Positions 43,942-52,289 are shown, numbered from the stretch's first letter. The stretch is 57,013 nucleotides of DNA from Betaproteobacteria bacterium HGW-Betaproteobacteria-3 (GCA_002842205.1 PHCI01000022.1:1-57013), one strand, 5' to 3'. The notes: generated by a model from the letters alone, not told the origin. Numbers and translations: made by a program.

Positions 43942-44910
43942 TCAGCCCAGTGTGATTTTGGCGAAATTAGCCACGCGCTTCCACTTGGCAGCGTCTTGCG
44001 CCATGAAGGCGCCCATGGCCGCGGCGTCAAGAAAGCCCACGTCGGCGCCGCGCGACTCCATGGTGCGCACCACCTCCGGGTCGCGCGCGACCTGGGCCAG
44101 CGCCTGCGCCATGCGCTCCATCGCGGCGGCGGGGGTGCCGGCCGGCGCGGCCATGCCGTACCAGGCGCTGACGTCGAAATCGGGCAGCCCGGACGCCTGG
44201 AGCGTGGGCACCGCGGGCAGGGCCTTGCTGCGCTGCGCCGTGGTCACGGCCAGCGCGCGCACGTTGCCGCCCTGGATCTGCCCCAGCACCGAGGGCAGGT
44301 TCTCGAACATCATGTCCACCTCGCCCGCCATCAGGCCGGTCACGGCCGCAGCGGCACCGCGGTAGGGGATGTGCGTGATGAAGCTGCCCGTGGTGCTTTT
44401 GAACAGCTCGGCGCTCAGGTGCAGCGAGGTGCCGTTGCCGTTGGACGCGTAGTTGAGCTGCCCGGGTGCCGCCTTGGCCCGGGCCACCAGATCGGCCACC
44501 GTCTGCACGCCGCTTTTCGGGTGGACCAGCAGCACATTGGGCACGCGCCCCACCAGACCCACGGGCACGATCTGCTCGGGCCGGTAGGGCAGGCTGGCAT
44601 ACAGGGCCGGGCTGATGGTCAGCGGCGGCGAAGCCATCACAAAGGTGTAGCCGTCGGGCGCAGCGCGGGCCGCTTCGGCCGCCCCCACGTTGCCACCGGC
44701 GCCGGGCTTGTTGTCCACCACCACCGGCTGGCCCAGCAGCTGCGCCAGCCGCGTGCCCATCAGCCGGGCCATGGTGTCGATCAGCCCGCCCGGCGGGAAC
44801 GGCACGATGAGCCGGACCGGGCGCACGGGCCAGGCCTGGGCGGGCGACATCCAGGGCAGGGCTGCGGCGGCGGCGGCGGCGAGAAGGTGGCGGCGGGTGA
44901 TGGCGTTCAT
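43942..44910 (-). CDS. Bug-family (tripartite tricarboxylate type) periplasmic substrate-binding protein
   Basis: A 322-residue solute-binding protein with a twin-Arg-like N-terminus (AITRRHLLAAAAAAALPW) followed by a hydrophobic signal region and cleavage near AQA. The mature part has VRLIVPFPPGGLIDTMARL, QPVVVDNKPGAGGNVGA, PDGYTFVMASPPLTISPALY and GGNVRALAVTT, the set expected of TctC/Bug proteins. These bind carboxylates or sugars, and with ltnD-otnKCI downstream a sugar acid ligand is likely. No membrane component genes are next to it. First gene of the operon, behind an operator. Confidence 0.9.
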   Translation of the reverse strand: MNAITRRHLLAAAAAAALPWMSPAQAWPVRPVRLIVPFPPGGLIDTMARLMGTRLAQLLGQPVVVDNKPGAGGNVGAAEAARAAPDGYTFVMASPPLTISPALYASLPYRPEQIVPVGLVGRVPNVLLVHPKSGVQTVADLVARAKAAPGQLNYASNGNGTSLHLSAELFKSTTGSFITHIPYRGAAAAVTGLMAGEVDMMFENLPSVLGQIQGGNVRALAVTTAQRSKALPAVPTLQASGLPDFDVSAWYGMAAPAGTPAAAMERMAQALAQVARDPEVVRTMESRGADVGFLDAAAMGAFMAQDAAKWKRVANFAKITLG

Positions 44911-44983
44911 GGGGCGTCCTGTAAATCAAGGCAAAGCGGGCCGTCGTGCCAGACACGCAGTGCTGGGCATGGCCTAAATTGGT

Positions 44984-45002
44984 CTGGTTATCATACAACC
45001 AG
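44984..45002. promoter_or_regulatory. GntR/FCD-type operator in the divergent region
   Basis: CTGGTT-ATCATAC-AACCAG is a perfect 6-bp inverted repeat with a 7-base centre that also contains a GTATGAT core on the other strand, as in FadR/FCD-type operators. It lies about 75 bp before the Bug gene and about 105 bp before the pcaL-like gene. The GntR gene nearby is the likely ligand-responsive repressor. Confidence 0.6.
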
Positions 45003-45107
45003 CCGAAGGCTGCAGCGCACTACCGGTGAGCGTAAGCTTGGCCGCTGCCGCGCCGCACTGCAGCCCGTTCCACCCCCCGTTCTTCCTCTTCTGAGCGAAA
45101 GCCCACC

Positions 45108-46289
45108 ATGCCCTTTGCCACCGTCAACCAGATCCGGATCCATTACGAAATCGAAGGCGACGCCGACGCGCCCGTGCTGATGCTGTGCAATTCGCTGGGC
45201 ACCACGCTGGAGATGTGGGCGCCGCAGATGTCCAGCCTGCTGACGCAATTTCGGGTGCTGCGCTACGACGTGCGGGGCCACGGGCAGTCGGACGTGCCGC
45301 CGGGGCCCTACACGATCGAGCAGCTGGGCCGCGACGCGCTGGCGCTGCTGGACCATCTGCAACTGCCGCGGGTGGATTTTTGCGGCCTGTCGATGGGCGG
45401 CATGACCGGCATGTGGCTGGGCACGCACCACCCCGAGCGGCTGCGCCGCCTGGTGCTGTGCAACACGGCCGCGCAGCTTGGCACGCCCGAGCTGTGGAAC
45501 GGCCGCCTGGCGGTGCTGGCGCGCGACGGCATGGCGGGGCTGACGCCGTCGGTGCTGGACCGCTGGTTCACCGCGCGCTTTCAGCGGCGCGCGCCGCACG
45601 CCATGGCCCAGGTGCGCGCCATGCTGCTGGGCACCCCGCCCGAGGGCTACGCGGCCAACGCCATCGCGATCCGCGAGATGGACCAGCGCGAGGCCATTGG
45701 GCGCATCGACCTGCCCACGCTGGTGATCGCCGGGCGGCATGACGGCTCGACGCCGCCCGAGCTGGGCCGCGACATCGCGCAGCGCATCCGCGGTGCGCGC
45801 TATGTCGAGCTGGACGCCGCGCACCTGTCCAACTGGGAGCAGTCGGGCGCGTTCACCGTGGCGCTGATGGACTTCCTCAACGGCGGCGGCCTGCCCGAGG
45901 CCGCGCGCTTCGAAACCGGCCTGATGACGCGCCGCGCCGTGCTGGGCGACGCCTACGTGGACCAGGCGCTCAAGCGCCGCACCGACTTCAACCGCGAGTT
46001 TCAGGACATGGTCACGCGCCACGCCTGGGGCGAGGTCTGGAACCGCCCCGGGCTGGACCGGCACACCCGCTCGCTCATCACCGTGGCGATGCTGGTGGCG
46101 CTGAACCGCAACGACGAGCTCCGGCTGCACCTGCGCGGCAGCCTGAACAACGGCGTGACGCCCGACGAACTGCGTGAGCTGCTCATGCACGCCGCGATTT
46201 ACTGCGGCGTGCCGGCGGCGGTGTCATCGTTTCACCTGGCCGCGGACATTCTGGCGGCCGAAGGCCTGCTGGACCCGCCCGCCGCCTGA
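45108..46289 (+). CDS. pcaL: 3-oxoadipate enol-lactonase/4-carboxymuconolactone decarboxylase fusion (PcaD-PcaC, PcaL-like)
   Basis: A two-domain 393-residue protein. The N-terminal alpha/beta hydrolase (residues about 1-255) has the oxyanion CNSLGTT, nucleophile CGLSMGGM and His in DAAHLSNWEQ. The C-terminal part (270-390) is a carboxymuconolactone decarboxylase domain, with RRTDFNREFQDMVTRHAWGE and GVTPDELRELLMHAAIYCG. It would join two steps of the protocatechuate branch to 3-oxoadipate. No other pca gene is near, and it shares an operator region with the threonate operon, so its real role here is not certain. Confidence 0.88.
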   Translation: MPFATVNQIRIHYEIEGDADAPVLMLCNSLGTTLEMWAPQMSSLLTQFRVLRYDVRGHGQSDVPPGPYTIEQLGRDALALLDHLQLPRVDFCGLSMGGMTGMWLGTHHPERLRRLVLCNTAAQLGTPELWNGRLAVLARDGMAGLTPSVLDRWFTARFQRRAPHAMAQVRAMLLGTPPEGYAANAIAIREMDQREAIGRIDLPTLVIAGRHDGSTPPELGRDIAQRIRGARYVELDAAHLSNWEQSGAFTVALMDFLNGGGLPEAARFETGLMTRRAVLGDAYVDQALKRRTDFNREFQDMVTRHAWGEVWNRPGLDRHTRSLITVAMLVALNRNDELRLHLRGSLNNGVTPDELRELLMHAAIYCGVPAAVSSFHLAADILAAEGLLDPPAA

Positions 46290-46317
46290 GCGCCCGCGCG
46301 GCCCGGGCCCGGGCGGC

Positions 46318-47094
46318 TCAGCGCTTCGGGCCCAGGCCCGCCACCAGCGGGCTGGCGAGCTGCACGCCCTCTTGCTGCCAGAACGCCGGGTCGGCCTGCT
46401 CGATGCGGGCCACGGCGTTGTCCATGTGGCGGGTGGCGGCGGCCCGCGCGCCCAATGGATCGGCCTGTTCGATCGCACGGGCAATGGCAGCGTGCTCGTC
46501 GCGCACTTGCGCCGCAAAGTCGGCGCGGCGCGCCTCGTTGGCCCGCGTGACGCGGGTGGCGCCGCGCAGGAACTGGCGCAGATAGTCCAGCGTGCTGATC
46601 AGAAACGGGTTTTGGGCCGCGTCGGCAATGGCGCGGTGATAGGCCACGTCTTCTTCCACCCCGTCGCCCCCGGCCGCCACGGCCTTGTCGAGCGCCGTGA
46701 TGGCCTGGCGGATGCGCTGGAGGTCGGCCGACGTGCGCCGCGTGGCGGCCAGCGCGGCCACCTCGGCCTCCAGGGCGCGGCGCACCTCCACCATCTGGAC
46801 GACGGCCTGTTTGGACACCGCGTACCGGGCATCAAAATGCAGTGGCGAGAACCCGGCGTCTTTCACATACACACCGCTGCCCTGGCGCGACTGCACCTGC
46901 CCGATGGATTTGAGCCGCGAAATGGCTTCACGCACCACGGTGCGGCTGACGCCAAACTGCTCGACCAGCGCCGCTTCGGTCGGCAGCTTGACCCCCACGG
47001 CCAGGCGCCCCGAGCGGATTTCGGCCGCCAGCGCGTCGGCCACCTGGTCGGACAGGTTGGCACCGGGGGTGATGGACTTGAAACGTGCGGTCAT
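46318..47094 (-). CDS. GntR-family (FCD-domain) transcriptional regulator
   Basis: A 258-residue regulator with an N-terminal winged helix: LPTEAALVEQFGVSRTVVRE, then AISRLKSIGQVQSRQGSGVY (residues 38-77), and an all-helical FCD ligand domain with metal ligands in DVAYHRAIADAA, the AIEQADPLGARAAATRHMDN block, and others. It follows the pcaL-like gene convergently. The operator between the Bug and pcaL-like genes is of the type expected for it, so it probably controls both transcripts in response to a sugar acid. Start chosen at MTARFKSITPGANL. Confidence 0.88.
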   Translation of the reverse strand: MTARFKSITPGANLSDQVADALAAEIRSGRLAVGVKLPTEAALVEQFGVSRTVVREAISRLKSIGQVQSRQGSGVYVKDAGFSPLHFDARYAVSKQAVVQMVEVRRALEAEVAALAATRRTSADLQRIRQAITALDKAVAAGGDGVEEDVAYHRAIADAAQNPFLISTLDYLRQFLRGATRVTRANEARRADFAAQVRDEHAAIARAIEQADPLGARAAATRHMDNAVARIEQADPAFWQQEGVQLASPLVAGLGPKR

Positions 47095-47137
47095 GGCGGT
47101 GGCGGGGCAGGGTCGCGCCACTGTAACGCAGACGCTG

Positions 47138-48520
47138 TCATGCCCAGCCTGCCGCACGCAGCAGCCACCCGGCCAGCGCACAGGCGGCGATCACGGGGAT
47201 CACGCCCGCCTTGTAGCGCAGCAGCGCCACCGCCGCCGCGGCCATGAGTGCGATGGCTGCCCAGTCAAGATTCAAAGGAAAATCAGCATCAGCCCCCGTC
47301 TTCAGGGCAATGTGCGCTATAAAAAACAAAGCAAGACTGGCCACCACGCCGACCACCGCCGCGGTGATGGCGGCCAGCGGCGCGGTGAAATGCAGTTTGC
47401 CGTGGGTCGATTCCACCAACGGCCCGCCCGCCAGAATGAACAGGAACGACGGCAAAAAGGTGAACCACGTGACCAGCGTGGCCGCCAGCGCCGCCCCCGC
47501 AAACTGCGCACCCGGCCCCAGCACCTGCTGGCCCCAGCCGCCCACAAAGCCGACAAAGGCCACCACCATGATCAAGGGCCCCGGCGTGGTTTCACCCAGC
47601 GCCAGGCCGTCCATCATTTGCAGCCCCGTAAGCCATTGAAACTGGTCCACCGCGCCCTGGTACACATAGGGCAGCACCGCGTAGGCGCCGCCAAAGGTGA
47701 GCAGCGCGGCCTTGGTAAAGAACCAGCCCATCTGCGCGAGTGCGCCGCCAAAGCCTTGCCACGCCACCAGCACGCCCATGGGCAGCAGCCAGAGCGCGGC
47801 GCCCACGGCCAGCACCCAGGCCAGACGCGACGGTTTGAAGCGCGCGTGCTCGGGCGTGGGCGTGGTGTCGTCAATGGCATAGGGCCGGGCGTCGGCCATG
47901 GGTGCCACCGCCTGGGCCGCGCCGGCGTGGCCGGCGCCCACCGCAAACTGCCCCGGCGCGAACCGGGCGCACACGGCGCCCGTCACGGCGGCGCCCAGCA
48001 CGATCCACGGAAACGGCAGTTGAAGGAACGCAATGGCAATGAAACTGATAGCAGCAATGCACCAGGGGACGGGGGCTTTGGCCGGATTCTTCAATGTTTT
48101 GCTGCCAATGCGGACCACCGCCTGCAACACGATGGCGGCCACCGCGGGCTTGATGCCGTAGAACAAACCGGCCACCCACGACACGTTGCCAAACGCCACG
48201 TAAATCCAGCTCAGCGCGATCAGGATGAACAGCGAAGGCAGCACGAACAGCACCCCCGCCACGATGCCGCCCCAGGTGCGGTGCATCAGCCAGCCGATGT
48301 AGGTGGCCAGCTGCTGCGCCTCGGGGCCGGGCAGCAGCATGCAGTAGTTGAGCGCATGCAAAAAGCGCTGTTCGCTGATCCAGCGCTTTTGCTCGACCAG
48401 CTCGCGGTGCATCACCGCAATCTGCCCGGCCGGCCCCCCAAAACTGATGAAGCCGAGCTTGAGCCAGAAGCGAAGGGCGTCGCGGAACGGGACGGGTGTG
48501 GACGCAAACCCGGAAGTCAC
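47138..48520 (-). CDS. chrA: Chromate transporter ChrA
   Basis: Long-chain two-CHR-domain efflux protein of 460 residues with about 10-12 membrane segments. The first domain has WLKLGFISFGGPAGQIAVMH, the Pro-rich YCMLLPGPEAQQLATYIGW and FVLPSLFILIALSW; the second has FFTKAALLTFGGAYAVLPYV and GETTPGPLIMVVAFVGFVGG. Both GGP/LPGPE-type signatures are intact. Two degenerate family A repeats lie inside it: in frame around residues 405-420 (AHIALKTGADADFPLN) and around 148-158 (AKAPVPWCIAAIS). It probably exports chromate; the natural anion may differ. Confidence 0.93.
   Translation of the reverse strand: MTSGFASTPVPFRDALRFWLKLGFISFGGPAGQIAVMHRELVEQKRWISEQRFLHALNYCMLLPGPEAQQLATYIGWLMHRTWGGIVAGVLFVLPSLFILIALSWIYVAFGNVSWVAGLFYGIKPAVAAIVLQAVVRIGSKTLKNPAKAPVPWCIAAISFIAIAFLQLPFPWIVLGAAVTGAVCARFAPGQFAVGAGHAGAAQAVAPMADARPYAIDDTTPTPEHARFKPSRLAWVLAVGAALWLLPMGVLVAWQGFGGALAQMGWFFTKAALLTFGGAYAVLPYVYQGAVDQFQWLTGLQMMDGLALGETTPGPLIMVVAFVGFVGGWGQQVLGPGAQFAGAALAATLVTWFTFLPSFLFILAGGPLVESTHGKLHFTAPLAAITAAVVGVVASLALFFIAHIALKTGADADFPLNLDWAAIALMAAAAVALLRYKAGVIPVIAACALAGWLLRAAGWA
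47292..47321 (-). repeat. Degenerate family A repeat inside chrA (3' part)
   Basis: AGCCCCCGTCTTCAGGGCAA then TGTGCGCTAT. The ends match family A but the middle is diverged, so this is an older or chance match. Confidence 0.45.
48049..48079 (+). repeat. Degenerate family A repeat inside chrA (5' part)
   Basis: ATAGCAGCAATGCACC then AGGGGACGGGGGCT. The outer parts match family A while the centre has drifted. Confidence 0.45.
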
Positions 48521-48587
48521 CGAGTCTCCCGGTGCCGCCGGTCGCTATGGATGCGCTCGGCTGTGCGATTCATCCATCGTTGTGGCA

Positions 48588-49172
48588 TCAGACTTTGAAC
48601 TTTTTTAGCAGCCAGGCCAGCACTTCGCGTTGATCCGCCGCCGTTGCGCGCCGCACCTGGATCAGCAGTTTGGCCAAATCAGGGCGCGGCAGTGTGACGT
48701 TGGACGCGCCTTCGTTGCACACAGAGCAAATGGCACGCAGGTTCGTGGCCTCGTCGTTGCCTCCCATGCTTTTGTCAATGACATGGCCGATGTGCAGCCG
48801 TGTCTTGCGACTCGGGTCGTACGGATGCGGCTCCCCCGCCACCGCGCCGCACATCTGGCAGGTAAAGCCGTTGCGGTCCAGTACGAAAGCGCGGGTTTCC
48901 TTGGAAATTTCGCGCGCGAAAGCAGGTTGCGGCTTGGGGGACTCCAGCAGATATTCGCCGGGCCTGAGGTCCGCGCGGTCGTTGTGGGTCAGGATTTGAT
49001 AGCCCTCTTCGGTGCGCAGCTCGCGCACACGACGCGCCCACTCACTGATCTGCCCCGCCACTTCACGAAGCTCGTCAGCACCCATGGTGCGCCCGACGTT
49101 GGCCAGAAAATGCGCCCGCAAGCGCGCTCTGGCGCCTTTGGGCGCCACACCTTGCGGTTTTCCTGTCGCCAA
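48588..49172 (-). CDS. HNH-domain endonuclease, probably the restriction partner of the adjacent methyltransferase
   Basis: About 194 residues. The N-terminal half (KGARARLRAHFLANVGRTM, ISEWARRVRELRTEEGYQIL) resembles the winged-helix region of small HNH restriction enzymes, and the C-terminal half is an HNH zinc domain: CQMCGAV, HIGHVIDKSMGGN and ICSVCNEG. It directly follows the cytosine methyltransferase on the same strand, so the two probably form a type II restriction-modification system. The exact start is unclear (TTG 49172 just after the methyltransferase stop, GTG 49148 or ATG 49085). Recognition sequence unknown. Confidence 0.8.
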   Translation of the reverse strand: MATGKPQGVAPKGARARLRAHFLANVGRTMGADELREVAGQISEWARRVRELRTEEGYQILTHNDRADLRPGEYLLESPKPQPAFAREISKETRAFVLDRNGFTCQMCGAVAGEPHPYDPSRKTRLHIGHVIDKSMGGNDEATNLRAICSVCNEGASNVTLPRPDLAKLLIQVRRATAADQREVLAWLLKKFKV

Positions 49173-49173
49173 T

Positions 49174-50133
49174 TCAAGCCGCCCGTTGGAGCAATCGCTC
49201 GGATGCCGCCAATTCAATCGCGCGGGCAATCTGGCGGCTCACGGCGTGCGCGACCGGTGGGGGGAAAGCGTTGCCAACCTGTCGATAGCTCGGGGTTTTT
49301 TTCCCCGCGAATTTCCAGTCGTCGGGAAACCCCTGGACCCGCGCGCACATGCGGACGGTCAGCCGGGGCGCTCCGACAAAGTCGCGGTGGGGCGCTTCGT
49401 CGGCAAGGCTGCGGCCATCCACGCCCAGACTCGCCCACGCGGCGCGCGCACGGGTCGGGCCGAGGTCGGGGCCGCCGTGTTTTTTGCTTCCGCCCACCAA
49501 AGTGGGGGCGATGTCGTTCGCCCGCGCGCGCCACGCGTCGGCACCACGCCAGCCGTTTTCCGACATGAGATCGTGCAGGAGTACACCAACAGTGGGCGGG
49601 AGCTGCAAACTTGGTGCTGGCCAGCGAAAGTGCCCGGCAACTTCTTTGCGGATGGCCACAAACACCACCCGCGGTCGCAATTGGCACACCCCAAAGTCGG
49701 CTGCATTGAACAAATGCCAATCGGTCCAGTACCCCAACGCCTGCAATTGGGTCGCGATCTTTTGCCGGTAATCCACAAAAACTGCATCCAGCAAGCCTCG
49801 CACGTTCTCCAGCATCACGGCCTGAGGGCGGGTCTCATCGACGATGCGAATCGCTTGCGGGAACAGATCGCGCTCGTCGGCAGCCCCCAGTTGTTTGCCC
49901 GCTTTGGAGAATGGTGGGCACGGCACGCCGCCCGCCACCAGATCGATGTTTTTGTAGCCGCGCGCGTCAAATTGGCCGAGATCGCCTTCGATCACGTTCC
50001 AGTGCGGCCGATTGAGCCGCAGCGTGTTGCATGCCGCGGCATCCCACTCGACCAACGCTTCATGCTCAAAACCGGAGCGCTCCAGCCCCAAGGCCTGGCC
50101 ACCGGCGCCCGCGCACAGTTCAAGTGAGTTCAT
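49174..50133 (-). CDS. DNA (cytosine-5)-methyltransferase
   Basis: A 319-residue C5-methyltransferase. Motif I is ELCAGAGGQALGLERSGF, motif IV is GGVPCPPFSKAGKQLG with the catalytic Cys, motif VI is MLENVRGLLD, motif VIII QLRPRVVFVAIR, motif IX in LTVRMCARVQGFPDDW and motif X in YRQVGNAFPPPVAHAV. All catalytic motifs are intact. The start ATG overlaps the metW stop as ATGA, while the end is followed immediately by the HNH gene. It should protect host DNA from the neighbouring nuclease. Confidence 0.9.
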   Translation of the reverse strand: MNSLELCAGAGGQALGLERSGFEHEALVEWDAAACNTLRLNRPHWNVIEGDLGQFDARGYKNIDLVAGGVPCPPFSKAGKQLGAADERDLFPQAIRIVDETRPQAVMLENVRGLLDAVFVDYRQKIATQLQALGYWTDWHLFNAADFGVCQLRPRVVFVAIRKEVAGHFRWPAPSLQLPPTVGVLLHDLMSENGWRGADAWRARANDIAPTLVGGSKKHGGPDLGPTRARAAWASLGVDGRSLADEAPHRDFVGAPRLTVRMCARVQGFPDDWKFAGKKTPSYRQVGNAFPPPVAHAVSRQIARAIELAASERLLQRAA

Positions 50134-50789
50134 GGTCGATTGGTACTGGTTGAATGCACAGTATTGTGATGGCCGCCTGCACTTCGCGCAAGCCCATTCA
50201 TCATTGATGTGCCCGAAAACCGGAACACCGCCGTGCCCGCCCGCAGATTGGGCGCCAAGCGGACTTCGCGGCCGTTCTGGATACCGAAGCTGTCGTCGAT
50301 CTTCAGGCCGTTTTTCAGCGCCAGCACGGCAAAGTCGGTGTGCGTGCCGACCCGGATGTTGGGCGTGTCGTACCACTGGTAGGGCAGGCGCCGGGTCACG
50401 GGCATGCGCCCCAGCAGGACGCTCAGGCGGTTGGGCCAGTGCGCAAAGTTGGGGAAAGCGACGATGCCACTGCGTCCTACGCGGGCGGTCTCGCGCAGCA
50501 TGACTTCGGCGTTGCGCAGGTGCTGCAGGGTGTCGATCTGCAGCACCACGTCGAACGAGTGGTCATCGAACATTGACAGGCCTTCGTCGAGGTTGAGCTG
50601 AATGACGTTGACGCCGCGCTTCACACAGGCCAGCACGTTGGCATCGGCGATTTCAATACCGTAGCCCGAGCAGCCGCGCTCGCGCTGCAGCAAATCAAGC
50701 ATGGCACCGTCGCCACAGCCCAGGTCGAGCACCCGCGCGCCGTGCGGCACCATGCGGGCGATCAGTTGCTGGGTGGCAAGATCACTCAT
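50130..50789 (-). CDS. metW: Methionine biosynthesis protein MetW
   Basis: SAM-dependent methyltransferase-fold partner of MetX, 219 residues. The SAM motif is RVLDLGCGDGAML near residue 22 and YGIEIADANVLA follows. FDVVLQIDTLQHLRN and GRSGIVAFPNFAHWPNR are MetW signatures, as is LPYQWYDTPNIR. MetW usually ends soon after GTAVFRF near 195; here about 25 further residues (SGTSMMNGLARSAGG and beyond) run into the methyltransferase gene, so the tail may come from the restriction-modification insertion. The ATG at 50789 follows family B repeats that separate it from metX. Confidence 0.92.
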   Translation of the reverse strand: MSDLATQQLIARMVPHGARVLDLGCGDGAMLDLLQRERGCSGYGIEIADANVLACVKRGVNVIQLNLDEGLSMFDDHSFDVVLQIDTLQHLRNAEVMLRETARVGRSGIVAFPNFAHWPNRLSVLLGRMPVTRRLPYQWYDTPNIRVGTHTDFAVLALKNGLKIDDSFGIQNGREVRLAPNLRAGTAVFRFSGTSMMNGLARSAGGHHNTVHSTSTNRP

Positions 50790-50796
50790 GTAGATA

Positions 50797-50995
50797 GCCC
50801 CCACGCTGGTCGCTTCGCGTACTGCGCTGCCCCCCAAGGGGGCTGGCCTGGCTTGGGAGCGGCCCGGCGCGGCGGCCTGTGCCCCCACGCTGGTCGCTTC
50901 GCGTACTGCGCTGCCCCCCAAGGGGGCTGAGCTGGCTTGGGGCGGCCCGGCGCGGCGCTCATGTCGGCCCCCACGCGGGTCGCTTCGCGCCCGCT
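50797..50995 (+). repeat. Family B repeats (two full and one partial) between metX and metW
   Basis: Two near-identical units, each GCCCCCACGCTGGTCGCTTC, GCGTACTGCGCTGCCCCCC, AAGGGGGCTG and GGCCCGGCGCGGCG, plus a partial third from about 50966. The metX stop is in the third, and the metW start lies 8 bases beyond the first. Antisense frames stay open through both. Confidence 0.92.
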
Positions 50996-52233
50996 TCAGC
51001 CGCCACGCGTTCGAAGTACGCGCGCACCACGGCGTGGTAGCGCGCGTCGTCCAGCAAGAAGGCGTCGTGGCCATGGGGCGCATCGATTTCGGCATAGCTC
51101 ACGTCATGACGGTTGTCGAGCAGCCCCTGAACGATTTCACGGCTGCGCGCGGGCGCGAAGCGCCAGTCGGTGGTGAAGCTCACCAGCAGGAATTTGGCGC
51201 GGGCGCTTGCCAGTGCGGCCGTCACACTTCCGCCATGATTGCGCGCAGGATCGAAATAGTCCAATGCGCGGGTGATCAGAAGGTAGGTGTTGGCGTCAAA
51301 GTATTCGGCAAACTTGTCGCCCTGGTAACGCAGGTAGCTCTCAATCTGGAACTCCACCTCTTGCGTGCTGTATTTATAGGCTCCCACGCGGGTCGCTTCG
51401 CGTACTGCGCTGCCCCCAAAGGGGGCTGAGCTGGCTTGGGAGCGGCCCGGCGCGGCGCTCTGGGCCCGCACGCTGGTCGCTTCGCGCCCTGCGCCGCCCT
51501 CCGCGTGGAGGGTTTCCCGCAGCTGGCGCCCGAATTTCTCGTTCATCACGTCGTCGCTGAGGTAGGTGATGTGGCCGATCATGCGCGCGATGCGCAGGCC
51601 GCGTTTGGGGATCACGCCGTGCGCGTAAAAGTTGCCGCCGCAAAAGTCGGGGTCGGTCACGATGGCGCGGCGGGCCACCTCATTGAAGGCGATGTTCTCG
51701 GCCGTGAGGTTGGGCGCGCTGGCCACCACCACCGCGTGGCGCACGCGCTCGGGGTATTGCAGCGTCCAGCTCAGCGCCTGCATGCCACCCAGGCTGCCGC
51801 CCATCACCACCGCCAGCGTCTCGATGCCCAACGCGTCGAGCAGCCGCGCCTGCGCGTCCACCCAGTCTTCCACGGTGACCACGGGGAAGTCGGCGCCGTA
51901 GACCTTGCCGCTGTCGGGGTTCAGGTGCATCGGCCCGGTGGAGCCAAAGCACGAGCCGAGGTTGTTGACCCCGATGACGAAGAACTTGTTGGTGTCCACG
52001 GGCTTGCCGGGGCCGATCATGTTGTCCCACCAGCCTTCGGATTTTTCCTGCCCCGCATACACCCCTGCCACATGGTGCGAGGCGTTGAGCGCATGGCAGA
52101 TCAACACGGCGTTGGAACGGTCGGCGTTGAGCGCGCCATAGGTTTCGTAGGCCAGGGTGTAGCCACGGATCGACGCGCCGCTTTGCAGCGCGAGCGGCGC
52201 TTCAAACAACATCGACTGCGGCGAAACGATCAT
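50959..52233 (-). CDS. metX: Homoserine O-acyltransferase MetX with repeat-derived insertion
   Basis: Acylates homoserine at the first committed step of methionine synthesis. The alpha/beta hydrolase core has [27 protein letters not shown] (nucleophile Ser), FTTDWRF (Asp) and [11 protein letters not shown] (His). The 424 residues exceed the usual about 380 because about 43 residues between LRETLHAEG and [13 protein letters not shown] are encoded by a family B repeat. The C-terminus KRPAWGPT is also repeat sequence. The start is [13 protein letters not shown]; an ATG seven codons later is possible. A SAM-II type riboswitch and terminator precede the gene. Confidence 0.92.
   Translation of the reverse strand: MIVSPQSMLFEAPLALQSGASIRGYTLAYETYGALNADRSNAVLICHALNASHHVAGVYAGQEKSEGWWDNMIGPGKPVDTNKFFVIGVNNLGSCFGSTGPMHLNPDSGKVYGADFPVVTVEDWVDAQARLLDALGIETLAVVMGGSLGGMQALSWTLQYPERVRHAVVVASAPNLTAENIAFNEVARRAIVTDPDFCGGNFYAHGVIPKRGLRIARMIGHITYLSDDVMNEKFGRQLRETLHAEGGAGREATSVRAQSAAPGRSQASSAPFGGSAVREATRVGAYKYSTQEVEFQIESYLRYQGDKFAEYFDANTYLLITRALDYFDPARNHGGSVTAALASARAKFLLVSFTTDWRFAPARSREIVQGLLDNRHDVSYAEIDAPHGHDAFLLDDARYHAVVRAYFERVAAEAGAKRPAWGPT
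51379..51508 (+). repeat. Family B repeat (one full, one partial) inserted in frame in metX
   Basis: CCCACGCGGGTCGCTTCGCG, TACTGCGCTGCCCCCAAAGG, GGGGCTGAG and GGAGCGGCCCGGCGCGGCG, then a partial second unit with CGCACGCTGGTCGCTTCGCG. Read antisense by metX as [20 protein letters not shown], then EATRVGA. Confidence 0.92.
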
Positions 52234-52246
52234 GGTCAACAGCAAA

Positions 52247-52289
52247 CAACAAAAAACCCGGTGACGCCAAAGAAGCGGAACCGGGTTGC
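52247..52289 (-). terminator. Intrinsic terminator in the metX leader
   Basis: On the minus strand AACCCGGT, a 17-base loop, ACCGGGTT and six to seven T. It lies between the SAM-II-like element and the metX start, so it should stop transcription when the aptamer is in the ligand-bound state. Confidence 0.8.

Noticed and set aside
50790-51095. Longer MetW with an N-terminus reading through the repeats
   Set aside because: MSDLATQQLIARM is the conserved MetW start; upstream residues are repeat translation and overlap the metX end.
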